Shown: positions 48,743 to 58,392 of the stretch, piece by piece
Layout: each line of letters starts with the position of its first letter
How positions within the stretch are numbered: position 1 is the first letter of the stretch
Assembly (NCBI RefSeq): GCF_026341125.1
Contig: NZ_JAPEOR010000002.1
Location: forward strand, 2,430,501 to 2,494,500
Reading direction: 5' to 3'
Source of the DNA: Streptomyces sp. NBC_01142
Lineage (GTDB): Bacteria > Actinomycetota > Actinomycetes > Streptomycetales > Streptomycetaceae
Length of the DNA stretch: 64,000 bases
The notes under the pieces: generated by a model
Databases searched by the model: none
The model's input: only the letters and a program-made list of their open reading frames with translations
Told to the model about the DNA's origin: nothing
Position numbers and translations under genes: made by a program

Positions 48743-50560
48743 TCATCGGAGTTCATCGGGGCAGGGCGTCCCGCGTGATACGTCGTACGGCGCCGCCAGA
48801 CGGTACACCCCCGGCTTCGGCGCGAGCAGTTCCGTCCACTCGTCGCCCTCCACACTCTCCTCCGTCTTCAGCAGACAGCCGTGCCGGTTGACGAAGGTCC
48901 TGGAGCCGTCCTCGTCGCGCGCCTTCGATTCTGACGTCTCCTGCGGGGGCTGCATCTTCTCGCCCTCCTCGTCGACGATGCTGAGCCACGGCGAGTACGG
49001 GACACGTATCAGCACCCGGCCCGCCGTCTTCACCTGGATCGTGAGCCCGCCCGCGCCCGCCCGGTTCACCGTGGCCGGCGGATCGGCGAGCGGCACCGGG
49101 TCCTTCACCGCGAACAGCTGCCAGTTCGCGTCGCTCCAGATCTGTTTCAGATACGGCTGCCCCTGGCTGACCAGCTTCGCTTCCTGCGCCGCCCCGGTGG
49201 AGTCCGGCGCCCCCGTCGGCAGCACGACGTAGTGGACGGCCCACCGGTCGAGCCAGGCGCGGTAGCCGTCGGCCGTGAGGATCTTGTCCTTGTCGTAGAA
49301 GAGCGGATTGCGCTTCATATCCGCCTGCCGGTTCCAGCCGCGGGCCAGAATGACGTACGGAGCGAGCGCGGAGGCCTCCCGGTGGCTGCTGGCCGGGACC
49401 ACCTCGACCCGGCCGCGGTCGGCGTGGATCTCCTGGAGCCGGTTGACCAGCGGCGCGAGCTCACGGTTCCAGGACGCCGTCGGAGCCGTACGCACCATGT
49501 CGTCGACGCCCTTGAAGCCGATCCAGAAGTTCAGCCCCGCAAAGGCGATCACCAGCGCGTACCACTTGCGGGAGCTCGGCACGGCGTACGGCAGCGCGGC
49601 AAGCAGCACCACACCCGCGAACAGCATCGCGAGCCGGGAGACGTTCGACCCGATCTGCGAGTCGATCGCCCAGGTGAGCAGCGTGCCGAAGGCGTAGACG
49701 GCCGCGCCGGTGCGGACGGTTCGCCACTGCTTCGGGACGAGGACGAGGACGAGGATCCCGAAGAGGAAGGGGAGCGACGCCGTCCAGAACGACATCGGCT
49801 GCGTACCGGAGAACGGGAACAGCCAGGCGGAGAGCGCCACGACCATGACCGGCGCGAGGCCGAGGGCGTACGCGCCCGGGCGGCGTTTGTTCAGGAACAG
49901 CGCAGCAGCGACCACACCGAGGAAGAGCCCGGCGACCGGACTCGACGCGGTGGCCAGTCCGGCGAGCGGGGCGGCTACGGCCGCCTTCGCCCAGCGTTTC
50001 CGCCGCCAGCGACGCGGCCAGCAGAAGACGGCCGCGACCGCGCCGAGCGCGAACATCAGGCCGAGGCCGAAGGTCACCCGGCCGGAGAGCGCATTGCAGA
50101 GGAAGGCGAAGACCCCGGCGAACGAGCAGGCCACGGGGTTCCGGACGGCACGGACGCGGACCAGGATCAACGCGGTCAGAGAGGCCGAGACCGTACCGGC
50201 GACGATCATCGTCGTACGGACGCCGAGGATGGACATCAGATACGGCGAGACGACGCTGTACGAGACCGGGTGCATCCCGCCGTACCAGGCGAGGTTGTAC
50301 GCGGAGTCGGGATGGCGGCCGACGAACTCGGCCCAGGCGTCCTGGGCCGCGATGTCGCCGCCGCTGTTGGCGAAGAAGAAGAACCAGATCAGGTGGACCA
50401 GCGCGGCGACTGCCGTCGTGAGGGCGACGGGGCGGCGCAGCAGGCGGTCACGGAGATCGGCCAGGGGGCCGGGATCGGCCTTGCGGGGCACGGGCGGCCG
50501 TATTCGCGGCCCCGTGCGGGTGCTGCTGCCGTCCGCCTGTGTCGGCTCAGCGGTGGTCAC
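48743..50560 (-). CDS. Polytopic membrane protein with large C-terminal extracellular domain
   Basis: 605 residues. About ten membrane segments (for example VALTTAVAALVHLIWFFFFA and GLATASSPVAGLFLGVVAAA) are followed by a soluble region from about residue 340. The pattern resembles GT-C-like or polymer-export membrane proteins (WYGGMHPVSYSVVSPYLMSI in a loop), but no metal-binding Asp-x-Asp motif stands out. GTG 50560 has GGGGAGAG upstream, making residues before it unlikely. Its role is unknown. Confidence 0.75.
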   Translation of the reverse strand: MTTAEPTQADGSSTRTGPRIRPPVPRKADPGPLADLRDRLLRRPVALTTAVAALVHLIWFFFFANSGGDIAAQDAWAEFVGRHPDSAYNLAWYGGMHPVSYSVVSPYLMSILGVRTTMIVAGTVSASLTALILVRVRAVRNPVACSFAGVFAFLCNALSGRVTFGLGLMFALGAVAAVFCWPRRWRRKRWAKAAVAAPLAGLATASSPVAGLFLGVVAAALFLNKRRPGAYALGLAPVMVVALSAWLFPFSGTQPMSFWTASLPFLFGILVLVLVPKQWRTVRTGAAVYAFGTLLTWAIDSQIGSNVSRLAMLFAGVVLLAALPYAVPSSRKWYALVIAFAGLNFWIGFKGVDDMVRTAPTASWNRELAPLVNRLQEIHADRGRVEVVPASSHREASALAPYVILARGWNRQADMKRNPLFYDKDKILTADGYRAWLDRWAVHYVVLPTGAPDSTGAAQEAKLVSQGQPYLKQIWSDANWQLFAVKDPVPLADPPATVNRAGAGGLTIQVKTAGRVLIRVPYSPWLSIVDEEGEKMQPPQETSESKARDEDGSRTFVNRHGCLLKTEESVEGDEWTELLAPKPGVYRLAAPYDVSRGTPCPDELR

Positions 50561-50680
50561 TGCGGCTCTCCCCGTCTTCCCCGTCCGCGAGCCGTCGTCC
50601 CGACGGCCTGCCAACCTCCGGCGTACGTGGTGCTGCTGCTACTTCTGCTTCAGCCACTGCGATCAGCTTCTGCGGTCAGC

Positions 50681-50758
50681 GTTCTGCTTCTGCGTTCTGC
50701 TTCTGCGTTCTGCTTCTGCGTTCTGCTTCTGCGTTCTGCTTCTGAGTTCTGCTGTTGG
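50681..50758. repeat. Six-copy 13-bp minisatellite
   Basis: GTTCTGCTTCTGC repeated from 50681 to 50758 (four exact copies, then two diverged). It lies between the membrane protein start (50560) and the terminator of the carboxypeptidase gene. It is pyrimidine-rich on the plus strand. Confidence 0.8.
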
Positions 50759-50815
50759 AGTTCCATGCTCGAGGACGTGTCCCGGCGTCCCGAAGTTGCC
50801 CCGGGACGCTAGCAC

Positions 50816-50845
50816 GAGGGCGCCCCGGAATCCCGGGGCGCCCTC
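50816..50845. terminator. Terminator after the carboxypeptidase gene
   Basis: GAGGGCGCCCCGG (50816-50828), AATC, CCGGGGCGCCCTC (50833-50845): a perfect 13-bp stem 16 nt past the stop at 50861 (minus strand). Confidence 0.8.
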
Positions 50846-50860
50846 GCCGTCCGCGCGGTG

Positions 50861-53500
50861 CTAGCCGATGTGGATCAGCTTGGCGCCGACGCCGGGCTCC
50901 GCCAGGTCCTGCTGCAGCGCGACCGGCGCGGTGACCTTGCCGGTGCCGGACCCGACCGAGACCTGGCCGACGACGGTGCCCGCCGTGGCCGAGTGCGGGA
51001 CCGCTTTGCCGCCGTCCGCGATCTCGATGTCGACCTTGAGGCCGCCCCAGCCGACCGCCTTGAGATTCTTGGTGGCGACGAGGTGGGTCCGTCCGCCGAG
51101 GCCGTCGTCGACGTACCCGACCACATCGCCCTTCTTGATGACGGTGGCGGACGTGACACCGCCCTGAGCAGCCTCGATCACCTCGATGCTGTGGTCGATC
51201 GCCTTCGTCAGCTTCTTGTCGAGAGTGTCGGCCTTCTGGATTCCCATCACAATGCCGACGATGCGGCGCACTTCGCCGTCGACGATGGTGTTGGCCGACC
51301 AGAGCAGATTGCCGCCGGCCGGGGTGGACGAACCGGTCTTGATGCCGCCGACGCCGTTCTTCAGCAGAGCCTTGTCGTTGTTGTTCCTGATCTGCCCGTC
51401 CACGCCGGGGACCGTGGTCAGCGTCGTGTCGACGATGTCCCGGAACAATTTGTTCTGCATGACCGCCTTGGCCAGCTTGAGCTGGTCCTCCGGGGTGGAG
51501 ACGGTGGTGGCCTTCAGGCCGCTCGGATCCGTGTAGGTGGTGTTGGTCATGCCGAGGTCCTTGGCCGCGTCGTTCATCTTCTTGACGAACTCGGCCTCGG
51601 ACTTCGAGTCCCAGCGGGCCAGCAGACGTGCCGCGTTGTTCCCGGAGGGGATCATCAGCAGCTGAAGCATCTGCTGCTCGGTGAACTCCTGCCCCTCACT
51701 GATCGGCGCGGTCGACTCGTAGGGGAGCTTGGACTCCTCCTCGGCCTTCTTGTCGACCGTGATCTTCGGACCGACTTCCGAGCCCTTGATCGGGTGGTCC
51801 CTGAGGATCACGTACGCCGTCATCGTCTTCGCGATGCTCGCGATGGGCGCGGGCTTCTGGGCGCCGTACGTACCGATGCTGCCGACGCCCTCGACCTCCA
51901 CGGCTCCTTGGCCCTCGTCGGGCCACGGCAGGTTGAGCGGGCCGCCCTTGAAGACGTAGGTGCTCTCGGCGGAGAGCCCGAGCGTGGGGGCGGGAAGCGG
52001 GCGCACGATCTGTACGACCGCAAAGATGACCAGGAGCAGGAGGAGGAGCGGCGTCCAGATCTTGACCCGCCGGACGACCGTACGGACCGGGGTCTGAGGC
52101 GGCGGCGGGGTGTTGGTCAGCTCGGCGAGCAGATCGAGCGGCGGCAGCGGAGGCATCGGCTGCTGCTTGGTCCGCTCGGCCTCGGTGAGCGAGGCGGGTG
52201 CGGGGGCCGCGGGCGCGGCCGGGGCGGCCGCTGCGGGTTTCGCCCACGAAGGGGCGGCCGCCTCGGGCTTGCGGGCGCTGGGCGTCCGCACGTCATCGGC
52301 CTGCAGGGGTACGAACGTGCTGGTGCGCTCGGCGTCCGACTCCGGCTTGGGCTTGGGTACCGGGGGCACCTTGAGCGCGGTGGTCGGCTGGTCGACGGCG
52401 GGCCGCCGGAGAGCCTTGAACACGGCGGTTGGCTGATCGACGCCACGCTGGGGGGCGGCGGGGGTGCCCTCGCCCTTTGCTTCCGCAGATTCTGCGGGCT
52501 CGGTAGATTCCGCGGACTCGGTGGATTCCGCGGGCTCGGCGGATTCCGCGGGCTCGGCGGACTCGGCAGGTCCTGAGTCGGACCCGCCGTCCGGAGTCCC
52601 GTCGGCGTCCTCGCCGCCCGGGGCCTCATCGATGGCCGATGTCCTCGCGTCGGCCGAGGTCTCCTCGTCAGCCGCTGCCGTCGTATCGGCAGACCCGGCC
52701 GGCGAGGCGGCGGCATCCGAGCACGCCGCATCCGCGGGAGCGTCGCCCGACGCATCGTCGGTCCGGTCCGCCCCCGAGGTGAGAGCCGGCTCCGCGTCGT
52801 CGGACGCATCGGCGCCCTCGCGCTCTGCCTGCTCGGGCTCAACCGCCGGCGCGGGCGCGTCGTCGGCCCGGTCCACCGCCGAGGCGGCAGCCCGCTCGGC
52901 GTCGTCAGAGGCGCCGTCGGCCTGGTCGTCGTCACCCTGGCCGTCGTCGGCCCGGTGCACCGGCGAAGCAGCAGCGGCGTCGTCAGACGCGCCGTCGCCC
53001 CAGCCCTCTGCCTCTGTCTCTGCCTCTGCCTCCGCCTGCCCGGGCTCCCGGTCGGCCACGTCTTCTGCGGGGTCCGCCGTCGACGCGGCAGCGCCGCCGT
53101 CAGACGCGCCGTCGCCCTGTCCGGCCTCCGAGGCCGCAGCTGCGTCGCCCTCGCCCCCCGGCTTCCCGTCGCCGTCGTCGTCCGCGCTCGCCACCCACGC
53201 CGCAACCGCCGCGCGCAGCCTCACGTCGTTCGCCACCGGGCCCGACGCCGAGCCCGACGTCGTGCCCGCTGCCGTGCCCGCTGCCGTGTCCGGTTCCACG
53301 GTCGCCGGGGTCTCGGTCACCGAGGTCTCGGTCATCTCCGGAGGTACCGTCTTGAAGACCGCCGTCGGCTGGTCCACCCCGGGGGCCGTCGCCCCGGGGG
53401 ATGCCTGACGGAACACGGCGAGCCGCGGGTCGCGTTCGCCCGGAGTCGTCTCCCCCGACGACTTCCGCTGCTCCGACTTGTCGGGGGACTCGCCCGCCAC
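50861..53500 (-). CDS. D-alanyl-D-alanine carboxypeptidase (S11) with long disordered N-terminus
   Basis: 879 residues. Residues 1-475 are acidic, Ala/Ser/Asp-rich and disordered, with a repeated motif DQPTAVFK (about 40, 350) and DQPTTALK. A single TM (about 480-500, LLLLLLVIFAVVQIV) anchors an external S11 domain: ASIAKTMTAYV (SxxK), PSGNNAARLL (SxN), GIKTGSSTPAGG (KTG). It trims peptidoglycan stem peptides. The cytoplasmic tail is far longer than in ordinary DacC proteins. GTG 53500 has GGAGGAGG upstream; ATG 53521 is an alternative. Confidence 0.9.
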   Translation of the reverse strand: MAGESPDKSEQRKSSGETTPGERDPRLAVFRQASPGATAPGVDQPTAVFKTVPPEMTETSVTETPATVEPDTAAGTAAGTTSGSASGPVANDVRLRAAVAAWVASADDDGDGKPGGEGDAAAASEAGQGDGASDGGAAASTADPAEDVADREPGQAEAEAETEAEGWGDGASDDAAAASPVHRADDGQGDDDQADGASDDAERAAASAVDRADDAPAPAVEPEQAEREGADASDDAEPALTSGADRTDDASGDAPADAACSDAAASPAGSADTTAAADEETSADARTSAIDEAPGGEDADGTPDGGSDSGPAESAEPAESAEPAESTESAESTEPAESAEAKGEGTPAAPQRGVDQPTAVFKALRRPAVDQPTTALKVPPVPKPKPESDAERTSTFVPLQADDVRTPSARKPEAAAPSWAKPAAAAPAAPAAPAPASLTEAERTKQQPMPPLPPLDLLAELTNTPPPPQTPVRTVVRRVKIWTPLLLLLLVIFAVVQIVRPLPAPTLGLSAESTYVFKGGPLNLPWPDEGQGAVEVEGVGSIGTYGAQKPAPIASIAKTMTAYVILRDHPIKGSEVGPKITVDKKAEEESKLPYESTAPISEGQEFTEQQMLQLLMIPSGNNAARLLARWDSKSEAEFVKKMNDAAKDLGMTNTTYTDPSGLKATTVSTPEDQLKLAKAVMQNKLFRDIVDTTLTTVPGVDGQIRNNNDKALLKNGVGGIKTGSSTPAGGNLLWSANTIVDGEVRRIVGIVMGIQKADTLDKKLTKAIDHSIEVIEAAQGGVTSATVIKKGDVVGYVDDGLGGRTHLVATKNLKAVGWGGLKVDIEIADGGKAVPHSATAGTVVGQVSVGSGTGKVTAPVALQQDLAEPGVGAKLIHIG

Positions 53501-53732
53501 CGTGCCTCCTCCATGAGTCATGCGTCATACGCCGTGCCTACGTCGTACCAGGCGCCGTCAAGCGACAGCCCGTGTTGTCCGAACCATCTACCAGTGTCCT
53601 GTGTGAGCCCTCGGCCCCAGTGCCTAGACGAGAACGACATACCTAACGGTTCCCGTACAAAGCACCCAGGCGCTCTCGACAGACCAATGTGAGAGGGGTC
53701 ACCCTGTCATTCATCCACGCGGGGAGGCATGG

Positions 53733-54458
53733 ATGGGCAGGAGCCGCAGAACACTTCCGGAGGAGCTTCTGCTGCTCGCTCTGGACCCGGCAACGGGTAC
53801 CACAGCGCAGCCGCAGTCGCTCGACCTCGGCCTGGCCGGGGCACAGCTAGTAGAGCTGGCTCTGGCAGGACGGATAGCCCCAGACGGGGATCGTATCGCC
53901 GTGGTGATGCCACGGCCGACCGGAGATCCGACTCTGGACTCCGCACTGGAACTGCTGCGCAGGCGCGGCAGCCCGGTTCGGGCGGTCCATTGGATTGGCG
54001 GGCCCCGACTGGGGTTGCGTCAGATTTACCTCTCGCATCTGGAGCGGTGCGGCATGGTGCATGCCGTGGCGGGCCAGATGTGCGGAGTACTGCCGACGAC
54101 TCGCTACCAAGCGACGGAGACGGCAATCAGCCGGGACATCAGGGCCCGGCTGGACAGTGCGATCCGCACCGGTGTACCGCCGGACCCGCGGACCGCGGCG
54201 CTCGCCGCGCTGGCCCACGCGGTCGGACTCGGCAAGCACCTGTACCCCGGGAACGAAGGGCGTTCCTCGAGGTCCCGTCTGCGGGACCTCATCAGGCACG
54301 ACCCCATGGGCGGACTCGTGGCGCACGCCGTGATGGACGTCCAGAACGGTGCGGCCGCTCAGCCCCGCCGTACGCCCGCCCCGGTCGGCAACCGCCAGCC
54401 TGCGGCCGTAGCGATGCAACCACGCCACGGCAGCATGGCCCACGTCGCCGCTCACTGA
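53733..54458 (+). CDS. GPP34 (GOLPH3/VPS74-like) phosphoprotein
   Basis: 241 residues. TLPEELLLLALDPATGTTAQ at the start, LGLAGAQLVELALAGRIAPD, and RARLDSAIRTGVPPDPRTAA with LAALAHAVGLGKHLY follow the GPP34 fold, which in eukaryotes binds PI4P at the Golgi. Streptomyces has many copies of unknown function. ATG 53733 follows GGGGAGGC; ATG 53729 is out of frame. It is followed by a strong terminator. Confidence 0.9.
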   Translation: MGRSRRTLPEELLLLALDPATGTTAQPQSLDLGLAGAQLVELALAGRIAPDGDRIAVVMPRPTGDPTLDSALELLRRRGSPVRAVHWIGGPRLGLRQIYLSHLERCGMVHAVAGQMCGVLPTTRYQATETAISRDIRARLDSAIRTGVPPDPRTAALAALAHAVGLGKHLYPGNEGRSSRSRLRDLIRHDPMGGLVAHAVMDVQNGAAAQPRRTPAPVGNRQPAAVAMQPRHGSMAHVAAH

Positions 54459-54544
54459 GTACCACCCTGAACACAGATCCACCCACCGCACCGCAATACC
54501 GCCGCACCGACGTCCCCACGACCCGGTTCGGGAGCCGCACAAGA

Positions 54545-54576
54545 CGCGCGGGGCAGCCACCAGGCTGCCCCGCGCG
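54545..54576 (+). terminator. Terminator after the GPP34 gene
   Basis: CGCGCGGGGCAGC (54545-54557), 6-nt loop, GCTGCCCCGCGCG (54564-54576): a perfect 13-bp stem. Confidence 0.8.
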
Positions 54577-54674
54577 TTCGCGCGTGTAGCCATTTTGCAG
54601 CGCAGCAACGACCATTGGTGGCAGTCTGCTGAGCAGTAGATACGCACAGCTACGCAGCCGGAGGTGCAGTTTCC

Positions 54675-55532
54675 GTGGCGTCCAACGTCAACCCCACCGT
54701 CAGGCGACGCCGATTGGGCCAGGAGCTGCGCCGGCTCCGAGAGCTCAAGGGCATGACGGCCGAAGAGGTGGCGGAGCGCCTGCTCGTCTCCCAGTCGAAG
54801 ATCAGCCGTCTCGAGAACGGCCGCCGCTCCATCAGCCAGCGCGATGTCCGCGATCTGTGCGGGGTGTACGAGGTCGAGGACCACCGGATCGTCGACTCGC
54901 TGATGCAGATGGCCAAGGACTCGCGCCAGCAGGGCTGGTGGCACGCCTTCGGCGACATCCCGTACAGCGTCTACATCGGCCTGGAGACCGACGCGGCGAG
55001 CCTCCGCGTGTACGAATCACTGATCGTTCCCGGTCTGCTTCAGACCCGAGAGTACGCGCAGGCGGTTATCGAGGGGATGTGGCCCGAGGCCACACCCAGC
55101 GAGATCGACAAGCGCATTCAGATCCGCCTCAAGCGTCAGGATCGCCTCACCGATCCGGTGAACCCCCTCCGCTTCTGGGCGGTGATCGATGAAGCACTGC
55201 TGCGACGCATCGTCGGCGATCGGCAGATCATGGCTGACCAGCTCAGACATCTCGCGCAGTTGAGTGAACAGCCGCACGTCACGCTGCAGGTACTGCCGTA
55301 CGACGTCGGGGCGCATCCGGGCATGTACGGCAAGTTCGCCATCCTCGAGTTTCAGGAAGCGATGGACGCCAGCGTGGTCTACCTGGAGGGAGTCACCAGC
55401 GACCTCTACCTGGAGAAGGCCAACGACGTCCAGAGCTACGCCGTGATGTACGAGCACCTGCGGGCCAAGGCGCTGAGCGCCGAGCAATCCCGCGAGTTCA
55501 TTCACAAAGTAGCGGAAAGCTGCGGCTCGTGA
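54675..55532 (+). CDS. XRE/DUF5753 regulator
   Basis: 285 residues. A Cro/CI HTH (residues 10-70; LGQELRRLRELKGMTAEEVA, VSQSKISRLENGRRSISQRD) is followed by a DUF5753 domain (about 100-275; YESLIVPGLLQTREYAQAVI, FWAVIDEALLRRIVGDRQIM, HVTLQVLPYDVGAHPGMYGK). WhiJ/SCO-type regulators of this family pair with DUF397 proteins and affect development and antibiotic production. The start is GTG 54675 with GGAGGT 9 nt upstream. A DUF397 gene follows after 195 bp. Confidence 0.93.
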   Translation: MASNVNPTVRRRRLGQELRRLRELKGMTAEEVAERLLVSQSKISRLENGRRSISQRDVRDLCGVYEVEDHRIVDSLMQMAKDSRQQGWWHAFGDIPYSVYIGLETDAASLRVYESLIVPGLLQTREYAQAVIEGMWPEATPSEIDKRIQIRLKRQDRLTDPVNPLRFWAVIDEALLRRIVGDRQIMADQLRHLAQLSEQPHVTLQVLPYDVGAHPGMYGKFAILEFQEAMDASVVYLEGVTSDLYLEKANDVQSYAVMYEHLRAKALSAEQSREFIHKVAESCGS

Positions 55533-55727
55533 TCAAGCAACGAGGGGGCGGCGCGCACCTTACACCTGTGCAGCATCAACTGAGAAGATCCCGAAGGAAT
55601 ATGCCATCCGGATGGGTGAACACCACCTACCTCCGGTGATGTTGCGGCGTAGCGTCGATCGCAGAGCCGCTGCCCCCAGCGGCTGGGCGCACAAGGCCCA
55701 ACAACTGGCACAACCATCGGAGTCACT

Positions 55728-55937
55728 ATGCTGATTCGGCATGACGCGCTGACGGAATGGACCAAGTCCTCGTACTCCGCCGTCAACGGAGATTGCGTGG
55801 AAGTCAGGGCAGAGGATCGCCGCACAGTCGCTATCCGCGATTCGAAGAATCCTCGCAGCGGAACCCTCGGCCTCAGCGCGGAGGCGTGGTCGACGTTCAT
55901 CCTCGATGTCGGCCGAACCACGCCTCCCGGTGCCTGA
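55728..55937 (+). CDS. DUF397 protein partner of the XRE/DUF5753 regulator
   Basis: 69 residues. LTEWTKSSYSAVNGDCVEVR and RTVAIRDSKNPRSGTLGLSA with WSTFILDVG are canonical DUF397. Such proteins bind and modulate the neighbouring XRE/DUF5753 regulator. ATG 55728 follows CGGAGTC. The 195-bp gap before it probably holds its own promoter. Confidence 0.9.
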   Translation: MLIRHDALTEWTKSSYSAVNGDCVEVRAEDRRTVAIRDSKNPRSGTLGLSAEAWSTFILDVGRTTPPGA

Positions 55938-55975
55938 ATTGAGCACACCGACCACATAAGTCGCAGCGTGAGTCA

Positions 55976-56014
55976 AGCCCTCTCGACTGGCCCGCCGTCC
56001 TAGCCGAGGGGGCT
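55976..56014. terminator. Terminator between DUF397 and the STAND gene (convergent)
   Basis: AGCCCTCTCG (55976-55985) pairs with CGAGGGGGCT (56005-56014) with one G-U pair and a 19-nt loop. Confidence 0.55.
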
Positions 56015-56032
56015 GCTTGCTGCCCGGTCGCC

Positions 56033-58392
56033 CTACTGACCGTCAAGGAGGGTGCGAGTCTTCACCGTGACGGGGTCATTCGCCCCGAGGACACGCTCAC
56101 ACAGAGGCAGATTCTCCCGAGCCAGGGCCTGCGCCTCAGCCAGGTCGCCGGAGGCCGCGAGAGAAGCAGCCAGCCCTGCTCGACTCGCGAGCAGATACGG
56201 ATGCTCCGGTCCAAGGGCGCGCTCCTGGCCAGCCACGGCCCGACGCCCGAGAGAGATGGACTCCGCAAACCGTCCACGCTCTTCGAGGATCCAGCTCAAC
56301 AGGACCACGGCTGAAAGAGCCAACGGATGGTTGGCGCCGTGCAGACGCTCGCGATCCGACAAAACCCTTCGGGCAACCGACTCCGCTTGCTCCCACCGGC
56401 CGAAACGGTAGAGACCGTATGCGAAATTGTGGCGACCGGTCACAGTGATGAAGGAGTCTTCTCCGAGGATTTGCTCGGAGGCGGCTACAGTCGGCGGGCC
56501 GATTCTATCGAACTGCTCGACTGCGTTTGACACCGCCAAGTATTCAATGAGAAGCGCTCGGGCATATAGGGTGTCGGGATGATCGCCGCCCAACACTCGG
56601 GCACGAATTCGCTCCGTGGCCCGCAGCGTCGCCATGCACTCTTCGAGCCTGTGCAACTGTCCAAGCGGCTCATGAATATCTTGACGGCTTTCCAAGGTCT
56701 CCGGATGTTCCGCACCCAACACCTGTTCCCTGTCATCGAGCACTTGTCGGTGCAGGGCCACGGACTCCTCGAAACGGCCGAGCCTGAACAGTGCCACGGC
56801 TGCCCGATGGTGAGCACGAAATACCGCTGGATGATCCGATCCCAGCAACTGCTGCGCCGTCGCCGCGGCAGCTTGGGCCAGAAACAGAGCGGCTTGGTAG
56901 TCGCCGCTCGCGAAAACGTGTCCCGCCACGCGAGTCGCGACATCGGCCACCATGGGCGCGGTGCCGGCGTCCTGCACTCGCCGGAGCAGGTTCGTCGCAT
57001 GTGGAACGAGACGCCGAACCCCGTCAGCGGCCCCTGCTCCCAGGGTCTGCGCAGGGACCTCTCCCTCGAGCAGACGTGCGGCGGATGCAACGAGGAGCGG
57101 CCGCGCCTCGTTTGGTACCGCAGCCGCAACACTGTCGAGCAGAACGCCATGCGCCTTTACGCAACGCACCACCTCACCGCTTTCCTCAGATTCCACGAGT
57201 GAAACCATCGAATGGTCCAGCAGGCCACGAAGAGCAACTTCGACCTTCTGTCCAGGCAATGGCGGATCGACAGTGCTCAAGCCCGTTGCATCAACCGCTC
57301 CGGGGAGAAGCAGTGAGAGCGGTACCGGGTCCGAACTCCAGCAGGACAACAAGCGCAGAAGCGTCGCGCATTCAGGAATCCCTTCGCCCGCGAGAGCCCT
57401 CAGCGAGATCTCCCAGGTCCGGCCAACGAGCTGACGCCCATTCGTCTCGGAGCCACGTGGAACCGCCCCTCGGTCGATCAGCTCCGTAGGACTGTCGTCC
57501 AGATGCCGGTGGTAGTCGCTCATGGACCAGCTCTCCAAGAGTTGACGAGACAGGAAGGATCCAGCCAAGGTGAGAGCGAGGGGCAGGCAGTCAAGCCCAC
57601 TGTCTCGGCCTCTTCGGCTGTGCCGGCTCGTGGAGCAAGATCGCGAAGCACCTGGGCGGCGTCCTCCACGGGAAGCACGCCCACACTGTGAAGTTCCGCT
57701 CCGTTCCACACATGGGAACTGGCTTGTCGCGTGGTGACGATCACCGTGCCCTGCGGACTCGGCCGAAGCCACGTGCCTTCCCCGAGCGCTGCTGGGTCAT
57801 CCGCATTGTCCAGAACGAGGACCCACGGTTGCGATGAGTAGTTCAGGTAGTGCCAGACGAGATCAGCCGAGGCGCGCAGGCCATCGCGCGCAGCAGCCAA
57901 CTCGACTGACTCCGCTCCACGGTCAGCCGCCACCGCCAGCATTCCCGCCCGGAGAGTGACCCGTTCGGAGGCGTTCACCCAGAGGCCGATGCGCCCGCCC
58001 TGCTGTGTGGCCGCGTTGAATACGGCCTGAGCAACCGCCGTCTTGCCACAGCCGCCAAGGCCGTGAAGAACGTGAATTCCCCCGGTCTGATTCTGAGCCG
58101 CATCCATCAGACTGCGTATGAGTTCCTCCCGGTCCCGAAGGACCAGAGGAGTTCGTCCTACCAGCGGAGTGCGCACCGAATCCGGGGCTGGCCGCTCGGA
58201 ACGGAGCCGACCAGCTTGCGCCCGCACAATCGTTCGCCGCATCGACGGCCCGAAGAGATCCGGAGGCTCATCCGGAGCGTAGTGGTGATGATGCTCTGTT
58301 ACGTACTGGTCGCCGATCGCCTGGTAGACGCGGCCTTGGCCTGATGCGCGCCCCTGCACCATATGCTCTGCGTCTCGTTCGGCCCCGCTCAC
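56033..58392 (-). pseudogene. NB-ARC/TPR STAND NTPase gene, interrupted by one frameshift
   Basis: The first frame (58392 to about 57597) codes an N-terminal tag (GQGRVYQAIGDQYVTEHHHH) and NB-ARC domain: VLHGLGGCGKTAVAQAVFNA (Walker A) and PWVLVLDNADDPAALGEG (Walker B). It should continue AETVGLDCLPLALTLAGSF, but at 57596-57598 a GGG run appears one base short. The GLPLAL motif and the TPR half (FEESVALHRQVLDDREQVLG, DYQAALFLAQAAAATAQQLL) then lie in the -1 frame to 56033. The combined protein would be about 785 residues. Such STAND proteins act in biological conflict. A homopolymer sequencing error must be excluded. Confidence 0.82.

Noticed and set aside
57596..57598. Programmed -1 frameshift in the NB-ARC gene
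   Set aside because: No slippery heptamer or downstream stem is evident at GTGGGCTTG; a one-base deletion or a sequencing error is simpler.
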